From Clostridia bacterium (lineage in GTDB: Bacteria > Bacillota_A > Clostridia > Oscillospirales > CAG-272), in the NCBI GenBank assembly GCA_017445115.1, contig JAFSUU010000002.1:1-21480 (forward strand): DNA of 21,480 nt. The letters are read 5' to 3'. Positions 1 through 7,010 of the stretch are shown here, in pieces. The notes beneath the pieces were generated by a model. That model made no database searches and was not told where the DNA came from. It was given only the letters and a program-made list of their open reading frames with translations. The position numbers and the translations under genes are program-made. Within the stretch, counting starts at the first letter, position 1, and every line of letters starts with the position of its first letter.

Positions 1-2
1 AC

Positions 3-78
3 GCGGATTTAGCTCATTTGGTAGAGCGCGACCTTGCCAAGGTCGAGGTGGCGGGTTCGAGCCCCGTAATCCGCTCCA
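3..78 (+). tRNA. tRNA-Gly (anticodon GCC)
   Basis: Full cloverleaf with a 7-bp acceptor stem (GCGGATT with AATCCGC), a D-stem GCTC/GAGC, an anticodon stem CGACC/GGTCG holding the loop TTGCCAA (anticodon GCC), and a T-arm with TTCGAGC. The CCA is encoded (76-78). Its promoter lies outside the window. It is probably co-transcribed with the tRNA-Cys 34 nt downstream. Confidence 0.97.
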
Positions 79-80
79 TT

Positions 81-103
81 GAGCCGCATCAAGAATGCGG
101 CTC
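81..103 (+). other. Stem-loop between two tRNA genes
   Basis: A perfect 9-bp stem GAGCCGCAT/ATGCGGCTC with a 5-nt loop starts 2 nt after the tRNA-Gly CCA. No T-run follows, so it does not look like a terminator. It may be a processing signal separating the two tRNAs in a common precursor (inference). Confidence 0.45.
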
Positions 104-112
104 ATTAAATAC

Positions 113-187
113 GGTGACATAGCCAAGTGGTAAGGCCACGGTCTGCAAAACCGTTATTCCCCGGTTCAAATCCGGGTGTCACCTCCA
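113..187 (+). tRNA. tRNA-Cys (anticodon GCA)
   Basis: Acceptor stem GGTGACA/TGTCACC, anticodon stem ACGGT/ACCGT with loop CTGCAAA (anticodon GCA), T-arm CCCGG-TTCAAAT-CCGGG and encoded CCA at 185-187. It is followed at once by a strong terminator. Confidence 0.97.
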
Positions 188-223
188 ATAAAAAGGACAT
201 CCGCAGGGATGTCCTTTTTATTG
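185..223. terminator. Terminator of the Gly-Cys tRNA unit
   Basis: A long perfect inverted repeat: the arm AAAAAGGACATCC and its complement enclose a short loop centred on 203-205 and end in TTTTTATT. The symmetric A- and T-runs would let it work from either side, but on the + strand it closes the tRNA transcript. Confidence 0.9.
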
Positions 224-432
224 GAGATCATACCTGTTTTATGAACCGGATGCGGAGCGCCCGGTTCTAATCTGAACCATCGCTTTGCGCCGCCGGTGGT
301 GGATGCAGCAATGCGATGGTTACGGCAGCGGTCGAAAAAACGCAAGGATCAGATGCGGCAGCATCCCGCCGCGTTTTTCGGGCACCGCAACGAGTTGTGT
401 CACCTCAACTAATTCATCCGACGGATAAAATC
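224..432. other. Gene-free hairpin-rich stretch, possible structured RNA
   Basis: No convincing coding region. Four stem-loops follow one another: 243-267 (GAACCGG/CCGGTTC), 275-321 (AACCATCGC/GCGATGGTT, with further GC-rich pairing inside), 333-380 (CGAAAAAACGC/GCGTTTTTCG enclosing GATGC-GGCA-GCATC at 352-365), and 393-410 (AGTTG/CAACT). A terminator at 433-466 closes the series. This would suit a small structured RNA on the + strand. No promoter is visible after the tRNA terminator, and I could not match it to SRP RNA, RNase P RNA, tmRNA or 6S RNA. It may also be a decayed repeat. Confidence 0.3.
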
Positions 433-466
433 AAGGCGCTGTTTTCACAGCGCCTTGGTTTTATTT
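433..466 (-). terminator. Terminator of the channel operon
   Basis: The 9-bp stem AAGGCGCTG/CAGCGCCTT with a 6-nt loop lies directly behind the channel-gene stop. On the minus strand it is followed by GATTTTAT, and on the plus strand by GGTTTTATTT, so it is probably bidirectional. Confidence 0.8.
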
Positions 467-467
467 A

Positions 468-1394
468 TCAGTTATTATCTTCTTTCGGGGCGTCAAGCTC
501 GGTAGCTTCCTCTTTCGGCGGGACTTCTTCCTTTTCATCATCGCTCTTTTCGTCCTTGACCTCGTTGTAGAAGTTAACGATTACGGACGTTACCAGCGCG
601 ACGACTACTATCCCGTAAACGCCGAGGATGACAGACAGCGCGCGGGAAAACGGCGAGAGCACGGTGAGGTCGCCGAAGCCGATCGTCGTCACGACGGCAA
701 AGCAGTACCAGAGGGCGTCGATATAGGTCGAAATACCCGGCTCAATCGTCTGAAAGACAAACGAAAACGAAACAATGAGCAAAAGCAAGCCGAAAAGGAT
801 CTCCGCCGCGAACGTCTTGCGAAGGATCTTTTTCAGAACGCTGAAACGCATCTGATAAAATGAGATGGAAATAATGTGGCCGAGCATCATCCCGGAGACA
901 AATATGATATGCACCAGCAGATACGACGCAGCGTTATCGGTGTCGACAAATATGGATTCAACCATTAAGACTGCGATCAATATCGAAATCAGAATGTTTA
1001 ATATACTGCTTCTCAATTTTCGCTTTTTTATTATTGCAAATATGCGTCCTGTAAGAACCGAAGCAAAAAACGACTCCATCAGTATTACGATCCCGGGGAT
1101 GCTGAACCCTATGAACACAAACACCACACCGGATACTAAATAGATCGCGGCACAACAGACAAGCTTTGTAAACAACTGATTATCTTTTTTGAATGCGTCG
1201 AATGCCCGGATCAGATTCGATGCAAATATCAGAACGTACACGATAAAATATTCGCGCACTGAATCCTGCCCCGCGCTGAGATGCGACGCCGATATGAGAG
1301 CGAACAGCAGACTTGCTGCGGACAGAATGCCGTCGAGTATTCTTGTAATGCGCGCTCTCACCATCGGGATCAAACGTGGAATATTCCTTTTCAT
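468..1394 (-). CDS. Potassium-channel-like membrane protein (Ion_trans_2 pore)
   Basis: A 308-residue protein that probably conducts K+ across the cytoplasmic membrane. Several hydrophobic segments (roughly 24-40, 48-63, 78-110, 132-150, 157-178 and 197-215) precede a pore helix, the selectivity-filter sequence TTIGFGD at 236-242, and a last membrane helix at about 252-275. The filter and the helix after it are the hallmark of two-TM/pore K+ channels. The tail from 278 is highly charged, rich in Glu, Lys and Asp, and has no recognisable RCK/TrkA domain, so the gating ligand is unknown. The start is supported by AGAAGG upstream. It is the second gene of a two-gene operon, 16 nt behind a multi-pass membrane protein. 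Confidence 0.88.
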   Translation of the reverse strand: MKRNIPRLIPMVRARITRILDGILSAASLLFALISASHLSAGQDSVREYFIVYVLIFASNLIRAFDAFKKDNQLFTKLVCCAAIYLVSGVVFVFIGFSIPGIVILMESFFASVLTGRIFAIIKKRKLRSSILNILISILIAVLMVESIFVDTDNAASYLLVHIIFVSGMMLGHIISISFYQMRFSVLKKILRKTFAAEILFGLLLLIVSFSFVFQTIEPGISTYIDALWYCFAVVTTIGFGDLTVLSPFSRALSVILGVYGIVVVALVTSVIVNFYNEVKDEKSDDEKEEVPPKEEATELDAPKEDNN

Positions 1395-1410
1395 ATTAAA
1401 ACCTTCTTTA

Positions 1411-2520
1411 TTATGTTAGCTGCATTATCGCCTGGTAAATGCCTTCAACATAAACCACAATGATCAGCGCAATACCGGCGATGGGGATCAGTAGATCGAG
1501 TTTATCGTGTTTCGGCTTGCGGTTATAAGAGAACAACAGCATGAACGGAGCGACGATTATGAGCGGCGCCGTTCCTCCGAGCCCGCATTTTTGAGCGAGC
1601 ATAAGAGCGTATATCAGCTCATAATCGAATGCTTCCGTACCATAACTCGGAAATGCGGCAATAGTCGTAAAAACGACTGCGGCAAGAATGTCGAGCACGG
1701 CGACCACAACCATAATGATCGCGGCGTGTACCGAAAAATGCCATGAGTTGGCGTTTGTGCCGAGAAATTCTTTGTATTCTTCGCGCGTCTTGCCCTGCTT
1801 GATGAACTTGCGTTCGCGCCGTTTGATGAACAGAGCGAGCGCGACGAATATCAAAAATCCGAACGGGGGCTTCGTCGTGAGAAACGGAAAAACGTATACG
1901 GGGATCGTTATTTTATTGAAACTCGACAACACTTTTATAACCACCGATACCGCCTCGTAAGCTACCGGCAAAATCGCAAGCAGGCGGAAAACGATGAGGG
2001 CTTTTCCTTTGAAAAGTTTTTTCGGTGTGTACTCCAGGAAAAACATAACGAGAGTACATAGAAAAAGGTCGAGAAACAGATTGAACGATAAGAAAACTTT
2101 GCTCTGCAGTACGCTGTCTATAAGCTCACGTGCGCTCTCCCTTGAGCCTCCGACTGACAAAATGCCGATCGCATACCTCTCGTATATAACCATAAATATA
2201 CCGATCGTGCCAATCGACAGAGCCCCGAATTTTATGAGAAGTTTCTTGAAATTCTCTTTCGCCGTGAGGATCATCGCGAAGTTGGCGATCAGCAAAAGCG
2301 GCGTCGCAGTGTCGCCGAGCAGCGATATAATAAACTGAAGCTTTTCGTGACCGCCGACCTTTTCCGGGGCGATCTGCGAGCCGACCTGTAATAAGATGCC
2401 GACCTGAGCCAGCGCAAGGAATATCCATGCCGCAATGCGAAAATGCTGATAATTCAGCGGCCCGCGGTATTTTATATCATTAGTACTGTCGATCTCGTGT
2501 ATCTTTCTGCGATGCTTCAT
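1411..2520 (-). CDS. Multi-pass membrane protein of unknown function
   Basis: I do not recognise this 369-residue protein. It is very hydrophobic, with about eight predicted membrane segments. The first follows a basic, polar N-terminus at about residues 27-48, and the last is at about 345-362. A positively charged loop rich in Arg, Lys and Glu (RRERKFIKQGKTREE) near residues 232-246 probably faces the cytoplasm. No transporter signature or catalytic motif is apparent. The start has a GGAG site and a clear sigma-A promoter 52 nt upstream. It is the first gene of an operon with the K+-channel-like gene, so a role as channel partner or in ion homeostasis is possible but is only inferred from position. 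Confidence 0.8.
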   Translation of the reverse strand: MKHRRKIHEIDSTNDIKYRGPLNYQHFRIAAWIFLALAQVGILLQVGSQIAPEKVGGHEKLQFIISLLGDTATPLLLIANFAMILTAKENFKKLLIKFGALSIGTIGIFMVIYERYAIGILSVGGSRESARELIDSVLQSKVFLSFNLFLDLFLCTLVMFFLEYTPKKLFKGKALIVFRLLAILPVAYEAVSVVIKVLSSFNKITIPVYVFPFLTTKPPFGFLIFVALALFIKRRERKFIKQGKTREEYKEFLGTNANSWHFSVHAAIIMVVVAVLDILAAVVFTTIAAFPSYGTEAFDYELIYALMLAQKCGLGGTAPLIIVAPFMLLFSYNRKPKHDKLDLLIPIAGIALIIVVYVEGIYQAIMQLT

Positions 2521-2571
2521 TTTCGTGTCTCCGATATGTCTAAAATGATCAGAAATTGAATCCTCAAATCA

Positions 2572-2600
2572 AATATATCATTTTTTGGAAGAATAGTCAA
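2572..2600 (-). promoter_or_regulatory. Sigma-A promoter of the channel operon
   Basis: Minus-strand TTGACT (2600-2595), 17-nt spacer, TATATT (2577-2572). It lies 52 nt before the start codon of the unknown membrane protein. Confidence 0.8.
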
Positions 2601-2646
2601 TGATAAACGGCAAATATAGTATTATAACGCTAATAATCTGTTTGTA

Positions 2647-3123
2647 TCAAAACGTATACTGATAATACTTTGATTTTCTTCCGTCCTCAACAAATTCCTC
2701 GGCGAGCACAAATCCGTTCTTCTCAAGAACTCTTTGCGAAGCGTGGTTATCGGAGAACGCAAATGCGCCGATACTGCCTATATCGTACTTATTATGAACC
2801 TCGTTTATGAATAATCCAACGGCTTTTGTTGCTATCCCTTTATTCAGATACGCTCCGTCGAATATACAAAAGCTCAGCATCGCGTTCGGGTCGCCGCTTT
2901 TATCGATGCAGTAGCACCAGACGTCGCCTACATATTTCCCGTCGACCGTTATTGTGCGTCCGAAACTCGCAGCGCCCGGGAGAAGAGTTTTCCGGTAATC
3001 GTCGAGCGCTTCCTCAACGCTCTTCGCTTTCTGCGGAAGATTCTCCTTGACGAACGGCTGCTTCGCATTTTCAAAATAAATCCTTACAGTCTCTTCTGTC
3101 CTTTCGGATAATACTATCGTCAT
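2647..3123 (-). CDS. GNAT-family N-acetyltransferase
   Basis: A 158-residue GNAT enzyme expected to transfer an acetyl group from acetyl-CoA to an amine or to a protein N-terminus; the substrate is unknown. The central strand CIFDGAYLNKGIATKAV (about 86-102) carries a variant of the acetyl-CoA loop (NKGIAT), and SDNHASQRVLEKNGF at 124-138 is the typical C-terminal GNAT motif with a conserved Asn. The pattern is close to the RimJ/RimL branch. The frame stays open for another 43 codons upstream, but they would be encoded in the promoter region. The ATG at 3123 is preceded by GAGG and is the natural start. The gene is monocistronic. Confidence 0.85.
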   Translation of the reverse strand: MTIVLSERTEETVRIYFENAKQPFVKENLPQKAKSVEEALDDYRKTLLPGAASFGRTITVDGKYVGDVWCYCIDKSGDPNAMLSFCIFDGAYLNKGIATKAVGLFINEVHNKYDIGSIGAFAFSDNHASQRVLEKNGFVLAEEFVEDGRKSKYYQYTF

Positions 3124-3156
3124 TTTCAGCCTCAATAATATTTGTTTATCAGATAT

Positions 3157-3185
3157 AGTATAACAAAATATAATGGATTTTTCAA
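3157..3185 (-). promoter_or_regulatory. Sigma-A promoter of the GNAT gene
   Basis: Minus-strand TTGAAA (3185-3180), 17-nt spacer ending in TGT, then TATACT (3162-3157), an extended -10 promoter. It lies inside the apparent N-terminal extension of the GNAT frame, which supports the internal start. Confidence 0.8.
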
Positions 3186-3257
3186 TGAAAATACAACGAA
3201 AAATCACGCCGCAGGCGACGGACGCGTTGATGATATTCCGTTTCTTTCGCAATGGAT

Positions 3258-3290
3258 AAAAAATCCGACGGCAAACCGTCGGATTTTTTG
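3258..3290. terminator. Bidirectional terminator hairpin
   Basis: The stem ATCCGACG/CGTCGGAT with the 6-nt loop GCAAAC is flanked by an A-run on the left and a T-run on the right. It separates the GNAT promoter from the hairpin array and could stop transcripts coming from either side. Confidence 0.85.
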
Positions 3291-3314
3291 TGATTACCGA
3301 ATGAAATTACAAAA

Positions 3315-3490
3315 ATGATATACGACTTGCGCCGTATGATATACCGTGCTAACGCACGGCATGATATATTGCCCCTTTGGTGCAATATGAGATAATATCC
3401 GTTCCTCAATACGCCGCAGGCGTATATCATCCGCGAAGCGGATATCATACCGAAGGTATATCATCCGTTCCGGCAAGGAACGGATATCAT
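3315..3490 (-). repeat. Array 1: tandem hairpins with inverting ATGATAT spacers
   Basis: The left spacers read ATGATAT at 3315-3321, 3336-3342 and 3361-3367, with a degenerate copy at 3387-3398. The right spacers read the reverse complement ATATCAT at 3424-3430, 3442-3448, 3458-3464 and 3484-3490. A small palindrome fills each gap: ACG..CGT (3322-3335), CCGTGC-TAAC-GCACGG (3343-3360), ATTGC..GCAAT (3368-3386), ACGCC-GCA-GGCGT (3411-3423), CCGC-GAA-GCGG (3431-3441), ACC-GAA-GGT (3449-3457) and CCGTTCC..GGAACGG (3465-3483). The whole block is a quasi-palindrome. It begins right behind the terminator of tRNA-Ala, hence the minus-strand assignment. No protein gene belongs to it. Confidence 0.85.
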
Positions 3491-3491
3491 T

Positions 3492-3525
3492 GCAAAAGAC
3501 ACTTGCTTTTGCAAGTGCCTTTTGC
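3492..3525 (-). terminator. Terminator of tRNA-Ala
   Basis: On the minus strand the stem GGCACTTGC/GCAAGTGTC with loop AAAA is followed by TTTTGC. It starts directly after the tRNA CCA end. The last array spacer follows directly. Confidence 0.85.
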
Positions 3526-3601
3526 TGGTGGAGCGTACGAGACTCGAACTCGTGACCCCGACACTGCCAGTGTCGTGCGCTCCCAGCTGCGCTAACGCCC
3601 C
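3526..3601 (-). tRNA. tRNA-Ala (anticodon GGC)
   Basis: On the minus strand: acceptor GGGGCGT/ACGCTCC (one G-U pair), D-stem GCGC/GCGC, anticodon stem CGACA/TGTCG with loop CTGGCAG (anticodon GGC), T-arm ACGAG-TTCGAGT-CTCGT, and encoded CCA at 3528-3526. It is a single-gene unit. Confidence 0.96.
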
Positions 3602-3603
3602 TT

Positions 3604-3639
3604 TTGATACAGTATATCACAAACTGTATCAATATGGAA
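3604..3639 (-). promoter_or_regulatory. Probable tRNA-Ala promoter within an inverted repeat
   Basis: The minus strand has an extended -10, TGA-TATACT (3619-3611), 9 nt before the mature tRNA 5' end, and a poor -35, TTCCAT (3639-3634), at 17 nt. A perfect 10-bp inverted repeat TTGATACAGT/ACTGTATCAA at 3604-3632 overlaps the -10. It may be an operator, or a weak terminator for the HD-GYP gene upstream. Confidence 0.45.
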
Positions 3640-3666
3640 TACTATATTAAAATTTCGGTTATAAAA

Positions 3667-5016
3667 TCAGTTGTCGCCCGAACTCGTCGCCTCAAAAGAG
3701 ATCGCGGTGCGAATGGCAGACGGCTCAGCGGCATCTTTTTGGTACAGCGTCGCTTCAAAGTCTTCCTTGTGATCGAGAAAGACTTTCGCAAGCTTCGGAT
3801 CAAAGTGAGAACCCGCCTCGTCCCGGATGATATCGAACGCCTCCTCCGGAGACATGGCTTTTTTATAACAGCGCTCCGAGACGAGCGCGTCGAAGACGTC
3901 GGCGATCGCCATTATCCTTGCGGAAAGGGGTATCTCCTCGCCCTTGAGACGCTCCGGGTATCCCGTTCCGTCCCATCTTTCGTGGTGATAAGTCGCAATA
4001 TCGGACGCGAACGACAGATATTCCTCGTCGGTGATGCCGTTCAGCACTTCACGGACGACCGTTCCGCCGACCGCGGCGTGATTTTTCATCTGATCGAATT
4101 CTTCCGCCGTCAGTTTACCCGGCTTTTTCAGAATACTGTCGGGAATAACGATCTTTCCTATATCGTGCATCGGAGCGAGGGTGCACATCAGAGCTATGAA
4201 ATGATCCGAGATCTGTTCGGCGTAAACGCCGTCATCCCTCGCGCGTTCCGCAAGAGTTTTGACGTAAAAGCTCGTGCGGGAAATGTGCTCGCCCGTCTCC
4301 ATATCACGGTTTTCGATGAGGTTTGCAAGCCCGGAAACCATGTGCGCCTGCATCCCGGAGATCCTCTCCTGATTTGAGACGAGCTCCGCCTGAATGTCCT
4401 GCTGTACGAGGTCGTTGTAATAGACGTAGCAAAGAATAGCGCTTATGGCAACTGCGATATACGTGACGTTGATCTTATAAACCGTCATCGGAACGACGCC
4501 CGCGGCAAGGATGACGAGGATCATCGCTATCGTCGTCTTGTCTCTGTGACGGAATCCCTTTCCGACGAACAGCATATTCACGATCAGATATATTAGGCTA
4601 ACGAAATAGAAGATACCGTAGATGAAGAAATAATCGCCTCTGAAATACCCTTCATCGTTGAAATAGAAGATCCATCCGAAAGGCGCGGCGACGATCTCCA
4701 CGGCAAAGTTGACCGCCAGATAAATAATGGCGAGCTTTTTCTGATGAAGTCCGAGCGCACCGGTGAACAGAACGCCGAGGATCGGGGCGACGGAAAATTG
4801 TATTACGGTCAATACTGTCAGCGGGATCGCAAACGAAGGCTTGTAATATCCGCAATGGACCGCGAACTCGGCGCCGGAGCAAAGAAAGATAGCCGCAAAA
4901 GTGAGAATGAACCATACCTTTTGTACCTTCGTGAAACCGGAATAATTCAGCACGTGAAGCGTCATCGCGATCATCATAAGCTCGGTGAGTATGAAAATAC
5001 ACGTATAGAACGTCAT
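3667..5016 (-). CDS. Membrane HD-GYP domain protein (cyclic-di-GMP phosphodiesterase)
   Basis: A 449-residue membrane protein likely to hydrolyse cyclic di-GMP. The N-terminal half (1-200) has about seven membrane helices, probably the sensor. A short coiled linker (about 203-225) leads to a complete HD-GYP domain (about 225-420). This shows GEHISRTS near 242-249, the HD pair at 284-285 in MHDIGKIVIP, H313 of KNHAAVGG, HHERWDGTGYP at 344-354 with the GYP signature, and the IMAIADVFDAL motif at 368-378, so the active site looks intact. The start has AGGAGAGG upstream. It is transcribed alone from its own promoter, divergent from the DHH phosphoesterase gene. There is no GGDEF domain, so it should act only as a phosphodiesterase. 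Confidence 0.92.
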   Translation of the reverse strand: MTFYTCIFILTELMMIAMTLHVLNYSGFTKVQKVWFILTFAAIFLCSGAEFAVHCGYYKPSFAIPLTVLTVIQFSVAPILGVLFTGALGLHQKKLAIIYLAVNFAVEIVAAPFGWIFYFNDEGYFRGDYFFIYGIFYFVSLIYLIVNMLFVGKGFRHRDKTTIAMILVILAAGVVPMTVYKINVTYIAVAISAILCYVYYNDLVQQDIQAELVSNQERISGMQAHMVSGLANLIENRDMETGEHISRTSFYVKTLAERARDDGVYAEQISDHFIALMCTLAPMHDIGKIVIPDSILKKPGKLTAEEFDQMKNHAAVGGTVVREVLNGITDEEYLSFASDIATYHHERWDGTGYPERLKGEEIPLSARIMAIADVFDALVSERCYKKAMSPEEAFDIIRDEAGSHFDPKLAKVFLDHKEDFEATLYQKDAAEPSAIRTAISFEATSSGDN

Positions 5017-5088
5017 AAGGCTATCCTCTCCTTTCCGTCCGCCCGCAGGCTGACATTTTTTGAAATAATATACTATTATAACAGTTTT

Positions 5089-5117
5089 ATCGTATCATAT
5101 TATGTGATGTTTGTCAA
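5089..5117 (-). promoter_or_regulatory. Sigma-A promoter of the HD-GYP gene
   Basis: Minus-strand TTGACA (5117-5112), 17-nt spacer ending in TGA, then TACGAT (5094-5089): a consensus -35 with an extended -10. The 5' leader is about 70 nt. The stretch from 5118 to 5256 between the two divergent promoters holds nothing I can identify. Confidence 0.8.
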
Positions 5118-5256
5118 TAGAAAATCTGCCCGGACAAGTCCTCAAACGCGAATAACCGCGTTCGCTCTGACCGGATCCACTGTTATGCCCCGCCCACTTT
5201 GCTGATTCTTTTTCCAAAAAATTGATGATATAAGTCACAGAATTGCCCGTTCGGTA

Positions 5257-5285
5257 TTGCAATAAAACCAAAGCTATGATAAAAT
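5257..5285 (+). promoter_or_regulatory. Sigma-A promoter of the DHH gene
   Basis: TTGCAA (5257-5262), 17-nt spacer ending in TGA, then TAAAAT (5280-5285), with an extended -10. The predicted start of transcription is about 100 nt before the ATG. Confidence 0.7.
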
Positions 5286-5288
5286 AAA

Positions 5289-5362
5289 ATACAGCAAGTC
5301 AAAGCGTAACGTATTGCGCCGGCGCATCGTATTTCTGCGGTATCTTACGCGGGACTGTGTAT
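5289..5362 (+). promoter_or_regulatory. Structured 5' leader of the DHH gene
   Basis: Between the promoter and the ribosome site, paired segments nest in order: ATAC (5289) with GTAT (5359), AGTC (5297) with GACT (5353), GCGTAA (5304) with TTACGC (5345), and the self-complementary TGCGCCGGCGCA at 5315-5326 in the middle. Together they form one long interrupted hairpin. There is no T-run after it, so it is not an attenuator of the usual kind. I could not assign it to a riboswitch class. Confidence 0.4.
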
Positions 5363-5393
5363 CATTTTAATTACAAAACAAGGAGATACCCGT

Positions 5394-6320
5394 ATGGAAA
5401 AGAAACGTTTGGTGACCAGAAGCGACTTTGACGGACTGGTCTGCGCCATGATACTCAGAGAACTCGGACTCATTGAAGCGATCAAATTCGTCCATCCCAA
5501 AGACGTACAGGACGGCAAGGTTGAACTCTCCGAAAACGATATCACGACAAACCTCCCGTTCGATCCTCGCGTCGGGCTTGCATTTGACCATCACGAATCA
5601 GAGACCGACCGCCTTTTGAATATCGAGACCGGCGGAAAACTCATCATCGATCCCGACGCCCGCAGCACGGCAAGAGTCGTATATAATTACTACGGCGGCA
5701 AGGAAAAGCTCCCGCGCGTCACAGAAGAGCTTATGGTAGCGGTCGACAAGGGTGACAGCGCCGACTTCACCCTCGACGAAATACTCGATCCCAAGGGTTG
5801 GGTGCTCCTCCATTATCTTATGGACCCCCGCACGGGACTCGGACGTTTCCGCAACTTCCGCATTTCCAACTACGATCTTATGATGGAACTGATCGGCTAC
5901 TGCATGGATCACGGCATCGACGAGATCTTAGAGCTTCCAGACGTCAAAGAGCGCGTTGACCTTTACTTCGAGCAGGCGGAGCTCTTCAAAGCTCAGCTCA
6001 AGCGCATCGCGAGGATCGAAGGAAAAGTTGTTGTTCTCGACCTCAGAAACGAGGAGATCATCCACGCGGGCAACCGCTTTATGATCTACGCTATGTATCC
6101 CGAAGCCGAGATCTCCGTTCACGTCACCTGGGGCTTCCAGAAGCAGAACACCGCCGTTATGATCGGAAAATCGATCATCAACCGCGCGTCCAAAGTCGAC
6201 ATCGGCGAGCTATGCCTCAGCTACGGCGGCGGCGGTCACAAGAACGCCGGCACGTGCCAGCTCGACAACGATCGCGTCGACGCGGAGCTCCCGACAATTA
6301 TCGCGGCTCTCAACGCTTGA
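5394..6320 (+). CDS. DHH/DHHA1 family phosphoesterase
   Basis: A 308-residue cytoplasmic metal-dependent phosphoesterase of the DHH superfamily, which includes NrnA-type oligonucleotide/pAp phosphatases and exopolyphosphatase-like proteins. Visible motifs are SDFDG at 10-14 (metal-binding Asp residues), FDHHES at 64-69 with the DHH triad at 65-67, VDKGD at 117-121, and a C-terminal DHHA1 glycine-rich motif GGGGHKNAGTC at 278-288 for substrate binding. The catalytic residues look complete. The exact substrate (nanoRNA, pAp, polyphosphate or a cyclic dinucleotide breakdown product) cannot be read from the sequence. Its position opposite an HD-GYP gene makes a pGpG/nanoRNA role attractive but unproven. 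AAGGAG lies 8 nt before the ATG. Confidence 0.85.
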   Translation: MEKKRLVTRSDFDGLVCAMILRELGLIEAIKFVHPKDVQDGKVELSENDITTNLPFDPRVGLAFDHHESETDRLLNIETGGKLIIDPDARSTARVVYNYYGGKEKLPRVTEELMVAVDKGDSADFTLDEILDPKGWVLLHYLMDPRTGLGRFRNFRISNYDLMMELIGYCMDHGIDEILELPDVKERVDLYFEQAELFKAQLKRIARIEGKVVVLDLRNEEIIHAGNRFMIYAMYPEAEISVHVTWGFQKQNTAVMIGKSIINRASKVDIGELCLSYGGGGHKNAGTCQLDNDRVDAELPTIIAALNA

Positions 6321-6342
6321 CGTTATAAAACAAAATGAAAAT

Positions 6343-6373
6343 CGCCTTTTGCAGTGCAAAAGGCGGTTTTTTA
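6343..6373. terminator. Bidirectional terminator between convergent genes
   Basis: The 10-bp stem CGCCTTTTGC/GCAAAAGGCG with loop AGT is followed by GTTTTTTATT on the plus strand and by GATTTTCATTTT on the minus strand. It serves both the DHH gene and the GNAT gene that converge here. Confidence 0.9.
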
Positions 6374-6380
6374 TTGAGAT

Positions 6381-6968
6381 TCAAAACTTTCTTCCCTCTC
6401 TGTGAAAGAAATACCCGAGATTGATCCTAACTTCCTTTCTCCCGATGTCGTTGTTCGTATAGCAGCACGTGTCAAATCCGATCAGTTCAAACCCCTCGTG
6501 AAGATAGAATCCGATAGCGTTCGTGTTGCAGGACTGAGTTTCAAGGATTACGGCGCGTCTTTTCTGCTCCTTCGCGATCTCTTTGGCTTTGTCCATCAGC
6601 CGCTTTCCGACGCCCGTTTTGCGAAGTTTTTCCGTTACCCAAAGCTCCGTAACTAAAAGCCTATTCGACCACTCTTCCGGACAAACCTCGATACAAGCCA
6701 ACAGATCTCCGTTTTCACCGACTATCCCATACGCCTCGGCGCCTTCCCAGTGATCCTGGTAAAGCGAGTCGGGGAAATCATATTCCTCAGGAGTGTGGAT
6801 TATCGTCTTCTCCGCAGGCTTTTTTACTATCGAGACCGTGCAGCCGTCATTGTCCAGCGGATCTATTTTAAAGTCGTAATAGCTGTCGCTCACCGTCGCT
6901 ATCGGGACGACCGTCCCTTTCCATTTTTCCTTCGGGAGCGGTATTATTTCAAGGCAGTCGCTCTTCAT
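6381..6968 (-). CDS. GNAT acetyltransferase, streptothricin-acetyltransferase-like
   Basis: A 195-residue GNAT enzyme. The acetyl-CoA binding motif is ELWVTEKLRKTGVGKRLM (108-125, loop RKTGVG), followed by the LETQ strand at 142-145, N150 and the FYLHEGF motif at 154-160. The order LETQ, then FYxxxGF, then GFDTCCYTN resembles Sat-type streptothricin acetyltransferases, as I recall that family. The N-terminal 60 residues are not typical. Actual drug modification is unproven, and many chromosomal members acetylate other amines. The ATG at 6968 has an AAAGGA site at rather long spacing. It lies 42 nt behind a lipoprotein gene with no terminator between them, so they probably form an operon. Confidence 0.8.
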   Translation of the reverse strand: MKSDCLEIIPLPKEKWKGTVVPIATVSDSYYDFKIDPLDNDGCTVSIVKKPAEKTIIHTPEEYDFPDSLYQDHWEGAEAYGIVGENGDLLACIEVCPEEWSNRLLVTELWVTEKLRKTGVGKRLMDKAKEIAKEQKRRAVILETQSCNTNAIGFYLHEGFELIGFDTCCYTNNDIGRKEVRINLGYFFHREGRKF

Positions 6969-7010
6969 TTCAGACTTTTTCCTTTCAAATCTATATGCCG
7001 GTAAAATCCA

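Noticed and set aside
224..466. SRP RNA, RNase P RNA, tmRNA or 6S RNA
   Set aside because: The conserved cores I know for SRP (GGAAGCAG region), RNase P (GAGGAAAGTCC), tmRNA (tRNA-like ends and tag frame) and 6S (long central bubble) are absent.
316..570. 84-codon open frame on the plus strand
   Set aside because: It overlaps hairpins, a terminator and the antisense of the channel gene; low-complexity Ser/Phe tail; no ribosome site.
3315..3490. CRISPR array
   Set aside because: The constant words are only 7 bases, invert midway, and alternate with self-complementary hairpins of varying length; there are no long direct repeats, unique spacers or cas genes.
3182..3632. Open frames of 88 and 112 codons across array 1 and tRNA-Ala
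   Set aside because: They run through a hairpin array, a terminator and a tRNA gene; no protein is plausible.
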